From: an uncultured Oscillospiraceae bacterium
Lineage (GTDB): Bacteria; Bacillota; Clostridia; Oscillospirales; Oscillospiraceae
NCBI GenBank assembly: GCA_910588625.1
Contig: CAJUQN010000006.1
Location: forward strand, 1 to 64,000
Direction: 5' to 3'
DNA length: 64,000 nt
The notes below the pieces were generated by a model that was given only the letters and a program-made list of their open reading frames with translations, did no database searches and was not told the DNA's origin. How positions within the stretch are numbered: position 1 is the first letter of the stretch; each line of letters opens with the position of its first letter. The translations under genes and the position numbers were made by a program. This document shows, piece after piece, positions 7,414 to 16,132 of this stretch.

Positions 7414-9987
7414 TTGAAACATAAGTTTATCAACCGCGTTATCTCCCTGCTGGTGGCGTTGGTTTGCGTCATGGGTGTTCTGCCCTTGTCCGCTTTCGCC
7501 ACCACTGGCCTGTCCTCGGCTCCTGCCAGTATCACGCAGAAATCCTCGGATTACATGAAGATTGGCGGTAAGTCGGTCCGCTACAAAGCGGCCAGCAGCG
7601 TCATCAACAACGTGGGCCTGCCCTACGTGTTCGACGAGCAGGTCAACGTTCCTGGTCTGGACGCCCCGGTCCGTGCCCTGTGCGCCTACCAGAAAGGCAC
7701 CTTGGGGCCGGGGGCCAACGGTCAAAAGTGGAACTTTAAGGAGGAGGTAGACAACGCCTCCCTGCGGGTTCTGCTCACCTACGTCTATGCCCATACCTAC
7801 GGTGACTTCACCGCTGCGGGCAACGCCGTGGGGCTGGAACACTGGAATAACTACTGGTCCGACATCTGGTTTATGGTTGCCCAGGCGATGTCGTGGTACT
7901 ATGAGCACGGCATCATCAAGGATGTGAATTCGGACCGGGAGGGCTTCATCGAGCAGGCTGCTGAGGAGTTTGTGGCTGCTATGAAGCTGTATCATGAGAC
8001 CTATGGCCAGTCCTCCTTCATCAAGGACTGGAGCAAAATCGGAACCCACAGCATCATCGACAGCGCGGACGGCGGTGCCACCGGCAATTCTGCCTACGAC
8101 TATATTGCCGCCGGGGTCAATTCGGTGATGGACCACTCGGAGTTTTATCACAGCTACCACTTGTGGACCTATGAGTGGGACAAGTCCCAGCCCTGGATGC
8201 TGGCGGGCCAGTCTGGGGTGCCTATGCAGCGGCTTTTGATTGCCGTGCCAGACGATAAGCCCACTGAGGGAACAGTAAGCCTCACCGTGAAAAAGCTGGA
8301 GGCGGGCACCAACAAGCCCATTCCCGGCGTCACTTTTAAGGTTGAAAGCGCAGATGGTTCGGGTGATTTTTCTGTTACCAGGGAAACCGGCGCGGACGGC
8401 ACCTTTACGCTTACCGCCGAGGCGGACGGCCTCTCCGCCGATCAGTACACCATCAACGAGGTGTCCGCGCCGGAGGGCTATGTGGCGCAGACCGCTTCTC
8501 AGACCGTGACTGTGCTGCCCAACAGCTCCATCAGCAACACCTTCACCTTCTACAACACCCCGACCACCACCGAGGGGGACGGCACGATCCGCAAGGTAGA
8601 CGCCGACAACCCCACCGTGGGCATCCCCGGCGCGATCATCCGCATCACCAGCGTCAAGCTGGACGATGGCGGCAGCTTCTTCGGGGAATATGTGACCAAG
8701 GACGGCGGGTATATCCTCAAAGAGGACCTGGATTTTTCCGATCTTCCCAAAGGCAGCTATCTCGCCGAGGAGATCACCCCGCCCGAGGGTTTCATTCTCA
8801 GCTCCGATGTGTCCAAAGTGAAGCAGCCCTTCGTGTGGGACGGGGAGCATGACATCTCCCTGATTTTCGAGAACAGCGCGAAGGTCCGTGTGCAGTTAAA
8901 GAAGGTGGACGAGAGCGGCAGCCCCCTGGCTGGCGCTATTTTTGTCATCCTGCGGGATGGACAGGTCATCGGCACCGAGGAAACCAAGGCGGACGGCACC
9001 ATCACCGTGTCCAACGTCAGCGAGGGCTACTACGAGTTCCGCGAGGTACACGCGCCCGCTGGTTTTGACTGCGACCGCTCCCCGGTGGGCGTCCATGTCA
9101 ACGCCGAGGATCTCCAGGGTGAGCAGACCATCACCGTCACCAAGGCCAACCATCACAAGCGCAGCCTGACCATCACCAAGCGGAACACCGAGACCGGCGA
9201 CCCTGTTCCGGGCACCAGCTTCCATATCCGGGGCGTGAACCTGGGCTATGAAAACGATGTGGTGACGGGGGCGGACGGCAAGGCCACCCTCTCCGATATG
9301 CCCTCCGGGTGCTATGAGGTGGAGGAAATCGATGTGCCTGCACCCTATATCCTGGACACCAATAACCGCAAGACCGTCTGGATCGACGCCACCAAGGACC
9401 AGGACGTGGTGGTGGACTTCGTGAACAGCACCCGCCCCGGTCTGCGCCTGCTGAAAATCGACCAGCAGACCGGCGAACCCCTTTCCGGCGTCCAGTTCCG
9501 CATCAGGGAGGTCAACGGCGGCTATAACGAGCTGCATTTTACCGATAAGGACGGCCTGATCGTGCTGGAGGGACTGAATCCGGGCGCTTATACCGTGCAG
9601 GAAACCAAGCCCAAGAATGGCTGGGTGGCGGACGATACCATCCATACTGTTTACCTGGATGAGAACAAGACCACCACCATTGAATTGAACAACCTGCGCA
9701 AGCCGGATCTGTTTATTAAAAAGGTGGATTCCGTCACCGGCAGTCCCATTGAGGGCGTAAAGTTCCAGGTCTGGCGCGGTTCTGACGATACCCAGACCGG
9801 CGAATACAACGACCTGGGCACCTATTACACCGACGCCGAGGGCCAGATCCACCTGGAGCGGGTGGACACGGGCTGGTACAAAATCCAAGAGCTGGAACCG
9901 GCCCCCGGCTACACCATCAAGCAGCCCGACACCCAGGAAATCTATCTGGCAGCGGGCAAAGATCACACCGTCACCTTTCTTCTGTAG
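7414..9987 (+). CDS. thioester (TQxA) and Cna-B surface protein lacking its C-terminal anchor
   Basis: 857 residues from the TTG at 7414, placed by AAGGAGGAAAACC. A signal peptide (~1-30, ending SAFA) precedes a thioester domain with Cys ~90 (ALCAYQ) and Gln ~157 (VAQAMSW), which can form covalent bonds to host ligands. About seven Cna-B (SpaA-type) repeats follow from residue ~290, each with a lysine strand (e.g. LTVKKLEAG, LTITKRNTE) and a glutamate near EVSAPEGY / EIDVPAPY, as needed for intramolecular isopeptide bonds. It stops at HTVTFLL in the middle of a repeat boundary, without LPxTG or membrane helix. The last codons coincide with a change of sequence at ~9980, beside the serine recombinase block. 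Probably truncated. Confidence 0.85.
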   Translation: MKHKFINRVISLLVALVCVMGVLPLSAFATTGLSSAPASITQKSSDYMKIGGKSVRYKAASSVINNVGLPYVFDEQVNVPGLDAPVRALCAYQKGTLGPGANGQKWNFKEEVDNASLRVLLTYVYAHTYGDFTAAGNAVGLEHWNNYWSDIWFMVAQAMSWYYEHGIIKDVNSDREGFIEQAAEEFVAAMKLYHETYGQSSFIKDWSKIGTHSIIDSADGGATGNSAYDYIAAGVNSVMDHSEFYHSYHLWTYEWDKSQPWMLAGQSGVPMQRLLIAVPDDKPTEGTVSLTVKKLEAGTNKPIPGVTFKVESADGSGDFSVTRETGADGTFTLTAEADGLSADQYTINEVSAPEGYVAQTASQTVTVLPNSSISNTFTFYNTPTTTEGDGTIRKVDADNPTVGIPGAIIRITSVKLDDGGSFFGEYVTKDGGYILKEDLDFSDLPKGSYLAEEITPPEGFILSSDVSKVKQPFVWDGEHDISLIFENSAKVRVQLKKVDESGSPLAGAIFVILRDGQVIGTEETKADGTITVSNVSEGYYEFREVHAPAGFDCDRSPVGVHVNAEDLQGEQTITVTKANHHKRSLTITKRNTETGDPVPGTSFHIRGVNLGYENDVVTGADGKATLSDMPSGCYEVEEIDVPAPYILDTNNRKTVWIDATKDQDVVVDFVNSTRPGLRLLKIDQQTGEPLSGVQFRIREVNGGYNELHFTDKDGLIVLEGLNPGAYTVQETKPKNGWVADDTIHTVYLDENKTTTIELNNLRKPDLFIKKVDSVTGSPIEGVKFQVWRGSDDTQTGEYNDLGTYYTDAEGQIHLERVDTGWYKIQELEPAPGYTIKQPDTQEIYLAAGKDHTVTFLL

Positions 9988-10002
9988 ACAAAAAAGATAC
10001 CA

Positions 10003-10035
10003 GCTGGAAACCGTTGCGGCGCAACGGTTTCCAGC
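10003..10035. repeat. perfect 15-base-pair hairpin at the Cna-B/recombinase junction
   Basis: GCTGGAAACCGTTGC and its exact complement flank a three-base loop (GGC). The core TTGCGGCGCAACGG also occurs inside the hairpin at 1432-1488. It lies within 20 bases of the truncated end of the Cna-B gene. It may mark an element end. Confidence 0.6.
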
Positions 10036-10081
10036 ACATCCCACCGAAATCTGAAAAGATCGGAGCCGCAGCGGAAAAGAA

Positions 10082-10117
10082 TCCGGCAAGGCGGGATAAC
10101 GCTCCCGCCCTGCCGGA
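10082..10117 (-). terminator. terminator of the recombinase operon
   Basis: TCCGGCA-GGCGGG (10082-10095) pairs with CCCGCC-TGCCGGA (10105-10117). On the - strand the hairpin is followed by TTCTTTTCC. It lies 40 bases after the stop of the last recombinase gene. Confidence 0.6.
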
Positions 10118-10156
10118 CTCCTTTCTCAGCTTCTGCTTGACGACCCACACACTCCA

Positions 10157-11800
10157 TCATGCTCGAACCGCCCTGTCAATTTCGATCTCCGTATATCTGA
10201 ACTTGATCCGGATGGTCTCGGCATCCAGGACGGTGACCTTTTCCACATATCTGCGAGTGATGACATCCTCGTACTCGGTGAACGCCGTTTCCTGCCGGTC
10301 CAGCCACTCCGCCAGCTCCCGCCGTCTGGCCTCCTGACCGGCCCGCTGCTCCTCATCCTGCTGGAGCGCCCCGAGCCGACCCAGAATGTCCTGCTTTTCC
10401 TCCGCCAGCGCCTTCAGCTGGGCCGTCAGCTCCGGGTTGTCCATGTCCTCCAGAACCCTGTCCAGCAGTTCCGCCTGCCGGACGGTCAGCGCGTCCAGTC
10501 GGCTGCGCAGGGTCAGCGGGTCAACCTCCTCCGAGCTGCCGCCCTGCTGGACCATGCCGGCGATGTCCAGCACCTCGGCGCCAACGCCCCGGCCCGCTTG
10601 GACAAATTCATTGAGCCCATCCAAAATGGCCTGATGCAGTTTGTCCTCGTCCATGGTGGGCGAGTGGTGGCAGTATCTCGTGCCGAACTCCAGCCGGGAC
10701 ACACACCGCCAGACGATCCGCTTCTTCCCGTTCCGGGCCCAGGTGCACCGTTTGTAAGGGGAACCGCACTCCCCGCACACCAGCAGCTCGGTCAGGGCGT
10801 ATTTGGCGGAATACTTGCCCTGCTCTGTCTTGCCCGTTTTCTGCAGCACCTTCCGCTTGCTGGCCCTCCGGGTCATCTCCTCCCGCACCTGGTAAAACAT
10901 GGCCTTGGGCACGATGGCCGGATGGTTGCGCTCCACATAGACCATGGGCCGGTCGCCCTGGTTCTTCTTCACCGTTTTACTGATGCAGTCGGTGGTGTAG
11001 GTCTTTTGCAGGAGCGCGTCGCCAATATAACGCTCGTTGGTCAAAATATTCCGCACCACCTGATAGGTCCAGCCCCGGATGCCGCTGGAGGTGGGGACGC
11101 CGTCCGCCTCCAGCTCCCGCTTGATCTGCGCCAAACTGCACCCGTCCAGGTAGCGGCGGTAAATGCGTTTCACCACCTCCGCCTCCTCCGGCACGACCTC
11201 CGGCTGGCCGTCCGCCCCCCTCCGGTAGCCCAGCAGCTTGGTGTACTGGAAAGGCACCTTCCCCGCCTCCCGGCTCTTTTGGATGCCCCAGATCACATTT
11301 TTGCTGATGGATTCGCTCTCCGCCTGGGCGAAACCGCTGAACAGGGTGAGCAGGAACTCACTGGACTCGGTCAGCGTATTGATGTTTTCCTTTTCAAAAA
11401 TTACTCCAATGCCATTGGCCCGGAGCATCCGCACCACCTCCAGGGAGTCCACTGTGTTCCGGGCGAAGCGGGAGAGGGACTTGGTGAGGATCAGGTCGAT
11501 GCGCCCCCGCTTGCAGGCGGCGATCATTTTCTTGAACTCCACCCGCTTCTTCATGCTCGTTCCCGTGATGCCCCTGTCGGCGTAGATGCCTGCCAGCTCC
11601 CAGTCGGGGTTCTCCCCGATTTTCTGGGTATAGTAGGCTTTCTGGGCGGTGTAGCTGGTGAGCTGCTCCTCGCTGTCGGTGGACACCCGGCAGTAGGCGG
11701 CCACCCGCTTGCGACGGCCAGAGGCCCCTCCGGGGGCTGCGGCCTGCTTTGTGGCGGGGATAACATGGACCCGCCGTTCCTGTTGTACCGTCTGTTCCAT
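10157..11800 (-). CDS. large serine recombinase
   Basis: 547 residues from the ATG at 11800 (MEQTVQQERR), preceded by AGGAAGGG. The resolvase catalytic domain (~30-180) has VAAYCRVSTDSEEQ with the nucleophilic serine, SLSRFARNT and the ES-ISKNV helix. A recombinase domain (~190-300, LLGYRRGADG...), a zinc beta-ribbon (ELLVCGECGSPYKR... WRC...CHHSP, ~350-395) and a C-terminal coiled coil follow. This is the architecture of large serine integrases and transposases (TnpX/TndX type) that move ICEs without host cofactors. It is intact and is the best candidate for the active recombinase of the element. Last gene of a three-gene operon. Confidence 0.92.
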   Translation of the reverse strand: MEQTVQQERRVHVIPATKQAAAPGGASGRRKRVAAYCRVSTDSEEQLTSYTAQKAYYTQKIGENPDWELAGIYADRGITGTSMKKRVEFKKMIAACKRGRIDLILTKSLSRFARNTVDSLEVVRMLRANGIGVIFEKENINTLTESSEFLLTLFSGFAQAESESISKNVIWGIQKSREAGKVPFQYTKLLGYRRGADGQPEVVPEEAEVVKRIYRRYLDGCSLAQIKRELEADGVPTSSGIRGWTYQVVRNILTNERYIGDALLQKTYTTDCISKTVKKNQGDRPMVYVERNHPAIVPKAMFYQVREEMTRRASKRKVLQKTGKTEQGKYSAKYALTELLVCGECGSPYKRCTWARNGKKRIVWRCVSRLEFGTRYCHHSPTMDEDKLHQAILDGLNEFVQAGRGVGAEVLDIAGMVQQGGSSEEVDPLTLRSRLDALTVRQAELLDRVLEDMDNPELTAQLKALAEEKQDILGRLGALQQDEEQRAGQEARRRELAEWLDRQETAFTEYEDVITRRYVEKVTVLDAETIRIKFRYTEIEIDRAVRA

Positions 11801-11853
11801 GGCGTTTCCCTTCCTATTGCGTTTCCTGATATTGGAATACTGTGGCTTCTCCC

Positions 11854-12303
11854 TCACCGGGCATACAGATTCATGGAGATGGACTCGCTCTCCCTCCGGG
11901 CAAGCTCATTGAACAGCGCGATTCGGAGATCGCCTGCTTCGGTGGAAGTGTCAAAGCCCTCTTTTTCGAAGATCACCCTGACGCCGCTGGCTTTCAGCAT
12001 CTGGACTACGTCCAGGCAGTCCATCACGTTTCTGGCGAAACGGGAGACCAATCTGACCAGGATGATGTCGATCTTCCCTTGCCCACAGGCGGTGAGCATC
12101 TTATTGAACTCCTTCTGCTTCTTCCTGTCAGTGGTGGCAATGCCCTTGTCGGCGTAGATGCCAGCCAGTTCCCATTCCGGGTGCCGGTCCACCATCTCGG
12201 TGTAGTAGGCTTTCTGGGCGGCGAGACTAGCGGAGTGATCCTCACTGTCGGAGGCGACCCGGCAGTAAACGGCCACCCGCTGCTTTTGTGCGTTTTGTTC
12301 CAT
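11854..12303 (-). CDS. short serine recombinase, catalytic domain only
   Basis: 149 residues: RVAVYCRVASDSEDH with the catalytic serine, GIYADKGIATTDRK, VSRFARNVMD and ESESISMNLYAR, then a stop. It is a complete resolvase N-terminal domain with no DNA-binding C-terminal domain. The gene directly upstream encodes a C-terminal domain with no catalytic domain, so the two may be halves of one split enzyme or partners of the full recombinase downstream. The gap to the next start is 53 bases. Start chosen at the ATG preceded by a GGAG-type site. Confidence 0.8.
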   Translation of the reverse strand: MEQNAQKQRVAVYCRVASDSEDHSASLAAQKAYYTEMVDRHPEWELAGIYADKGIATTDRKKQKEFNKMLTACGQGKIDIILVRLVSRFARNVMDCLDVVQMLKASGVRVIFEKEGFDTSTEAGDLRIALFNELARRESESISMNLYAR

Positions 12304-12334
12304 GATGACTCCTTTCCTGATCGGCTGTGAACGG

Positions 12335-13096
12335 TCACTTAAATGTCACTTTCACCGCGTTGTCCGCGGTGATGGCGATCAATTGGATGGCCCGGTCGTA
12401 GTCCTTTTCCCGGATCAGGCGCAGGATGTCCGCCGTGGTCATCTGCGCCGGAACGCAGGCGTACCGGGCGGAGATCCCCTGCAAAATTAGGGCCACTACC
12501 TCCTCCGGGTTGTCGGGGCGTTCCAGCCCCCGGTTGACGGCGTTGGACAGGCGGATCACATCCTCCGAGGGGGCATAGCCGCCCTCTGACGGCGGCACGT
12601 ACTCCGCCGCCTGCCGCTCCACCTCCGCCAGCAGGGCGGCATCTGGGATGGTGATCCTCGCGCCGCAGCCGTCGCAGAGGAAACGCAGGGTATCCTTCAA
12701 CTGCTTCTGGAAGGACCGTCGCAGGGGATGCCCGCAGTGGCCGCACCGAAGCTTTTGGGTCAGCCGCAGCGCCGGGTGGTTCCCCCGTTTGCGCATCCGT
12801 TCCGCCCTCGCTGACTGCGCCTTGCGGAAAGTTTCGCCGTCGATCAGGGCTGGATACCCTTTTTCCCCCATGTACCGGGGGTTTCGAAGCGTCTGTGTGA
12901 TCCTCTGGTGCGTCCATAGCGGGTTTTCTACGCTGTAGGCAACGCCATCGGCGTTCAGCATATCCATGATCTGCCGCTGGGACATACCCTCGAGGTAGAG
13001 GAAAAACACCCGCCTCACCCCCTCGGCCTCCTGGGGCTGGATCGTCAATTTCCCGTCCCTCATCTGATACCCGTACTGCTGATATGAACTTGACAA
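12335..13096 (-). CDS. serine recombinase C-terminal domains without the catalytic domain
   Basis: 253 residues. It opens with YGYQMRDGKLTIQPQEAEGVRR, the start of the recombinase domain, and continues through a zinc ribbon (LRCGHCGHPL ... FLCDGC). No resolvase domain precedes it. The only nearby start is a TTG at 13096 within a 9-base inverted repeat (AAAGTACAG / CTGTACTTT), where the sequence becomes AT-rich, so an N-terminal deletion near 13085 is possible. Catalysis-deficient recombinases of this shape also occur naturally in three-gene recombinase operons. It would bind DNA but not cut it. Confidence 0.7.
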   Translation of the reverse strand: MSSSYQQYGYQMRDGKLTIQPQEAEGVRRVFFLYLEGMSQRQIMDMLNADGVAYSVENPLWTHQRITQTLRNPRYMGEKGYPALIDGETFRKAQSARAERMRKRGNHPALRLTQKLRCGHCGHPLRRSFQKQLKDTLRFLCDGCGARITIPDAALLAEVERQAAEYVPPSEGGYAPSEDVIRLSNAVNRGLERPDNPEEVVALILQGISARYACVPAQMTTADILRLIREKDYDRAIQLIAITADNAVKVTFK

Positions 13097-13203
13097 AGTA
13101 CAGAGCCTTTTGGCTGTACTTTGATTGTAGGGGATGTTGAATGATTTGTATGTAGAGTATTGCGCACATTCGGCAGGTGAATGTGCGCAATACTCACATT
13201 TTC

Positions 13204-13512
13204 TTAAAGTGATGCTTTGAGCTTTTCCAAATGGCCCATCAATTTCGTTATATCTGCTTTGAGCAATGTCCTCTCCGTCTTTTCCGTCAGCGTTTCGCCA
13301 TATATGCCTAAAATAAGATAATCCAGTGATACTCCAAACAAATTAGAAAGCTGGACGAACAAATCAACAGAACAGCCATATTTACCTGCTTCAATACGAC
13401 TGTAGAAACTTCTATCAATATTCAAAGTCTCTGCGACCATCCCTTGGGTAAACTTATGCTGAATTCGAAGCTGGCGAATACGTTCACCACTTTTTTTCAT
13501 ATCATAACTCAT
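13204..13512 (-). CDS. XRE-family HTH regulator
   Basis: 102 residues from the ATG at 13512, with TTGGAG eight bases upstream. The helix-turn-helix is at ~7-60 (RIRQLRIQHKFTQGMVAETL, then RSFYSRIEAGKYGC), followed by a short helical tail. Such repressors control element genes such as recombinases and excision factors. It lies directly upstream of the recombinase operon on the same strand, and its own upstream region holds strong inverted repeats (13526-13552). The target is inferred. Confidence 0.82.
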   Translation of the reverse strand: MSYDMKKSGERIRQLRIQHKFTQGMVAETLNIDRSFYSRIEAGKYGCSVDLFVQLSNLFGVSLDYLILGIYGETLTEKTERTLLKADITKLMGHLEKLKASL

Positions 13513-13520
13513 ATGCAAAA

Positions 13521-13652
13521 CTCCAATCTCAGAACTTTGAAGGATCTGAGATCGGAGGTCACGGGCAAACGGGCATTTCGGGCTCTTGGAGAGCTGTGTT
13601 GGCCATACTGCACACGGACACCAACCTCAGATCCCATAGGTGGGACTCTGAG
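13521..13652. promoter_or_regulatory. paired hairpins in the region between two regulators
   Basis: ATCTCAGA (13526-13533) and TCTGAGAT (13545-13552) form a perfect inverted repeat extended by CTCC/GGAG. A second stem reuses the motif: CTCAGATCCCA near 13626 with TGGGACTCTGAG near 13641. The rest of 13519-13965 has no convincing gene; it is transcribed upstream of one regulator and leads into the promoter of the other. Operators or a structured leader are both possible. Confidence 0.4.
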
Positions 13653-13915
13653 AATGGTGGTCATGGATATTTGGCAATGTACGGCTGCCAGCCGATGAAC
13701 ACAAAACATGGGCAAAAAGCATTGTGCATTTCAATGCTTCTTGTCCATGTGCAATATAATACACTTGTTAGGGTGTGGTTATCTGCTACGTTTTCTTGAA
13801 AGTCTCAAATTGTAAATGAACACGCTTCGTCATAGCAAAAACATCCTTTTCCATGTCGCATAATGTCCCCTATAAAGTATATTATAATACATATATTAAG
13901 TGAGTTCTGTAACTC

Positions 13916-13944
13916 TTGAAGTACAATTATACATATAGTAGAAT
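13916..13944 (+). promoter_or_regulatory. sigma-A promoter of the HTH gene at 13966
   Basis: TTGAAG (13916-13921), 17 bases, then TAGAAT (13939-13944). Transcription would begin around 13951, about 15 bases before the GTG, leaving just enough room for AAGAGGTG. Confidence 0.65.
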
Positions 13945-13965
13945 ACTTTTAAGAGGTGAAATATA

Positions 13966-14343
13966 GTGAAGAAAAAGAAATTAACTTCAACCGGGAAATA
14001 TGAGTTTTCGGCTTCACTGGCAAGGATCACGACACAGGGAAGGGACAGGGTGAATCTTACGCAGGATAAAGTGGCCAAATTGACATCGGTCGATAAGAGG
14101 ACGCTTATGGGGATGGAAAACGGGGACGGAAACCCCACGTTGGAAACATTGTACCCCATAGTCCGGCTCTATTCGGCGGACCCCAGGCCGATTTTCTACC
14201 CGGAGGTAGATTTTCATGATTCTGTCCGTGAAAACCTCCGTTTTTTGCTGGAGACCTGCACCGAAAAGGAGGCAAAAGCCCTGATCCCAATTATGAGAGC
14301 AATCCTGGATGCGCTGCGGGCGAAAGATGGAGATAACTTGTAG
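13966..14343 (+). CDS. XRE-like HTH regulator
   Basis: 125 residues from a GTG, after AAGAGGTG. A basic N-terminus (MKKKKLTSTG) precedes a helix-turn-helix domain (~25-75: VNLTQDKVAKLTSVDKRTLMGMENGDGNPTLETL), then an acidic-helical C-terminal domain (ENLRFLLETCTEKEAKALIP). This type is common near ICE ends and beta-lactam/tetracycline modules. It is transcribed away from the other HTH gene. The target is unknown. Confidence 0.75.
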   Translation: MKKKKLTSTGKYEFSASLARITTQGRDRVNLTQDKVAKLTSVDKRTLMGMENGDGNPTLETLYPIVRLYSADPRPIFYPEVDFHDSVRENLRFLLETCTEKEAKALIPIMRAILDALRAKDGDNL

Positions 14344-14378
14344 CCGATACATAAACTGGAAGTCGTTTCGTTAAAAAT

Positions 14379-14409
14379 AGCCTGCTCCCAAACGGTCTGG
14401 GAGCAGGCT
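14379..14409. terminator. bidirectional-type terminator hairpin
   Basis: AGCCTGCTCCCA (14379-14390) and TGGGAGCAGGCT (14398-14409) form a perfect 12-base stem between two convergent genes (stop at 14343, stop at 14416). The A-rich sequence before it gives a T run on the - strand. Confidence 0.7.
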
Positions 14410-14415
14410 CTGCGT

Positions 14416-14604
14416 CTATGCGTCTGGCTCTTTGCTCAAAACCATCTTCTTTAGGACCACATTGATCCTGGTCTCCTTTTTGCACTTTGGACAATACAGA
14501 GGAAAGTTTATCAGTACCGTATCCTCGTATATCTTGGTCTTTGTCCTGCTGCCGCAAAGCGGACAGGGAAGCCATATCCCGTCTTTTTTTCTGTCCTCCA
14601 TCAA
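14416..14604 (-). CDS. cysteine-rich KTR-type small protein
   Basis: 62 residues with two CxxC knuckles (LPCPLCGSRTKTK and LYCPKCKKETR), a zinc-ribbon. Matches the cysteine-rich KTR proteins that accompany Tn916-like and other ICE accessory regions. Function unknown. Start at the first ATG of MMEDRKK; the second ATG is equally possible. Confidence 0.75.
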   Translation of the reverse strand: MMEDRKKDGIWLPCPLCGSRTKTKIYEDTVLINFPLYCPKCKKETRINVVLKKMVLSKEPDA

Positions 14605-14688
14605 TATCCTCCCCGTCTGCGGTCACGGCTCTGCGTCCGGCGTCTGGCCCTCAAATGACCGCTTCGATTTTGCTGTGTACATGATTTG

Positions 14689-14982
14689 TTACTGGATGGA
14701 AGCGGACATCTCGTCCACTTGGGCTTCGATCTGCTCCCACTCATCGTCCGTCAGATCCCGGTTGCACAACGTGGTCTTATACTGCAGGTATCCTCTCAGG
14801 TCGCTCAGTAGTTCTTCCTTCATCACTTCGGGTGTAGGACAGGCCACCGCGCTCTCCAACTCCCGGTCGTTGGAGTTCCATTCCAGGATGACGTAGCCCC
14901 GGGAAGCCATGATCACCTCGTACCTGGTGTCCTCGGCAAGATAATCTTTGAATGCGGATAAAACGGTTTCAAATGTAAGCAT
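14689..14982 (-). CDS. small acidic protein of unknown function
   Basis: 97 residues from the ATG at 14982 (MLTFETVLSAFKDYL), chosen because AAGGAGTG lies about eight bases upstream; an in-frame TTG at 14991 would overlap that site. It is acidic and alternates helix and strand (YEVIMASRGYVILEWNSN, then EVMKEELLSDLRGYL and DDEWEQIEAQVDEM). Not recognised as a named family. It is separated from the KTR gene by ~85 bases and could be co-transcribed with it. Confidence 0.6.
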   Translation of the reverse strand: MLTFETVLSAFKDYLAEDTRYEVIMASRGYVILEWNSNDRELESAVACPTPEVMKEELLSDLRGYLQYKTTLCNRDLTDDEWEQIEAQVDEMSASIQ

Positions 14983-15090
14983 TTTCAACACTCCTTAGTC
15001 CTGTTTTGAAATAGTTTATCACAGAACCGCGGAGATATCCAACACTTTTCCCGAACAGCAACGCGTGGTGGCTCTATTTGCATTTTTAGC

Positions 15091-15120
15091 AGGGCGGCCA
15101 GCCTGACGGCTGGCCGCCCT
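15091..15120 (-). terminator. probable terminator of the uronate operon
   Basis: AGGGCGGCCAGCC (15091-15103) and GGCTGGCCGCCCT (15108-15120) form a perfect 13-base stem with a four-base loop, about 110 bases beyond the last gene of the - strand operon. The T run is weak. Confidence 0.5.
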
Positions 15121-15227
15121 AATGAAGAGGAGGCAGTGACTGGCTTGCAAACAGCCGCTGCTATATCATCTCCCAGCACACAATGGCTCAAAGGTACCGG
15201 GGATGAAGCAAAGTAAATGGCGCTTAA

Positions 15228-16070
15228 TCACACGCCGGAATAGGCGGCGAAGCCCGCGTCGATGGGCAGCACCACCCCGGTGATGGCGGAGGCGGCCCTG
15301 TCGTCGCACAGGAAGAACACGCCGCCCAGCAACTCCTCGCTGTCCACGAAGCGGCCCATGGGGGTGCCGTTGAGGATCTTGGCGGACCGGGCCGTCGGGG
15401 TGCCGTCGTCGTTGAACAGCAGCTTCCGGTTCTGCTTGGACACCAGGAAGCCCGGGGCGATGGCGTTGCACCGGATGCCGGACTTGGCGAAGTGGGTGGC
15501 CAGCCACTGGGTGAAGTTGGAGATGGCGGCCTTGGCCCCGGAGTAGGCGGGAATCTTGGTCAGCGGGATATAGGCGTTCATGGAGCTGATGTTCAGGATA
15601 CAGCCGGATTTGCGCTCCACCATGTCTTTGGCGAAGGCCTGGGTGGGCAGCAGCGTCCCCTGGAAGTTCAGCTTGAACACGAAGTCCACGCCCCCCGCGT
15701 CCAGGTCGAAGAAGCCCTTTTTGCCCTCAGACCACTCGTGCTGGTACTCGTTGTCGGTGGTGGCCCGGGGGTTGTTGCCCCCCGCCCCGTTCACCAGGAT
15801 GTCGCAGGGGCCCAAATCCTTCAGCACCTGCTGGTGGACGGCCTCCAGGGCCTCCGGCTCCAGCACGTTGGCCTTGTAGCCCTCGCAGGTCCAGCCCTGG
15901 GCCTTGCAGTCCTCCGCCAGCTTCTTCACGGCCTCCTCGTTCAGGTCCAGGGCGGCGACTTTTGCCCCCGCCTGGGCGAAGGCTTTGGCCATGTCGCCGC
16001 ACAGCACGCCGCCCGCGCCGGTGACAACCACCACTTTCCCACTGAAATCAACGTTCAAAGGCAGATTCAT
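15228..16070 (-). CDS. uxuB: D-mannonate oxidoreductase, SDR type (UxuB/YjmF-like)
   Basis: 280 residues; GGAGG before the ATG. It is a short-chain dehydrogenase: nucleotide-binding VVVTGAGGVLCGDMA (~14-28), NGAGGNNPRATT, catalytic Ser in NISSMNAYIP and the YSGAK dyad (Tyr ~185, Lys ~189). The long insert with EYQHEWSEGKKGFFDLD is characteristic of the fructuronate/mannonate subgroup. The enzyme interconverts D-fructuronate and D-mannonate with NAD(H) in glucuronate breakdown. It lies directly after the mannonate dehydratase gene, giving consecutive steps. Bacillus YjmF is the closest model; specificity is inferred from context. Confidence 0.88.
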   Translation of the reverse strand: MNLPLNVDFSGKVVVVTGAGGVLCGDMAKAFAQAGAKVAALDLNEEAVKKLAEDCKAQGWTCEGYKANVLEPEALEAVHQQVLKDLGPCDILVNGAGGNNPRATTDNEYQHEWSEGKKGFFDLDAGGVDFVFKLNFQGTLLPTQAFAKDMVERKSGCILNISSMNAYIPLTKIPAYSGAKAAISNFTQWLATHFAKSGIRCNAIAPGFLVSKQNRKLLFNDDGTPTARSAKILNGTPMGRFVDSEELLGGVFFLCDDRAASAITGVVLPIDAGFAAYSGV

Positions 16071-16098
16071 AACGATTTCCTCCTAATAAACTTATTTC

Positions 16099-16128
16099 AG
16101 CCTCCCCGCTCCGTCGGGTGGGGAGGCT
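16099..16128 (-). repeat. stem-loop between uxuA and uxuB
   Basis: AGCCTCCCC and GGGGAGGCT form a 9-base stem in the 62-base gap between the two genes. With no T run it may stabilise the upstream mRNA segment or partly attenuate uxuB. Confidence 0.45.
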
Positions 16129-16132
16129 CGGA

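Noticed and set aside
16099..16128. Riboswitch between uxuA and uxuB
   Set aside because: Only a single simple stem is present, with no multi-helix aptamer; it is better called an intergenic hairpin.
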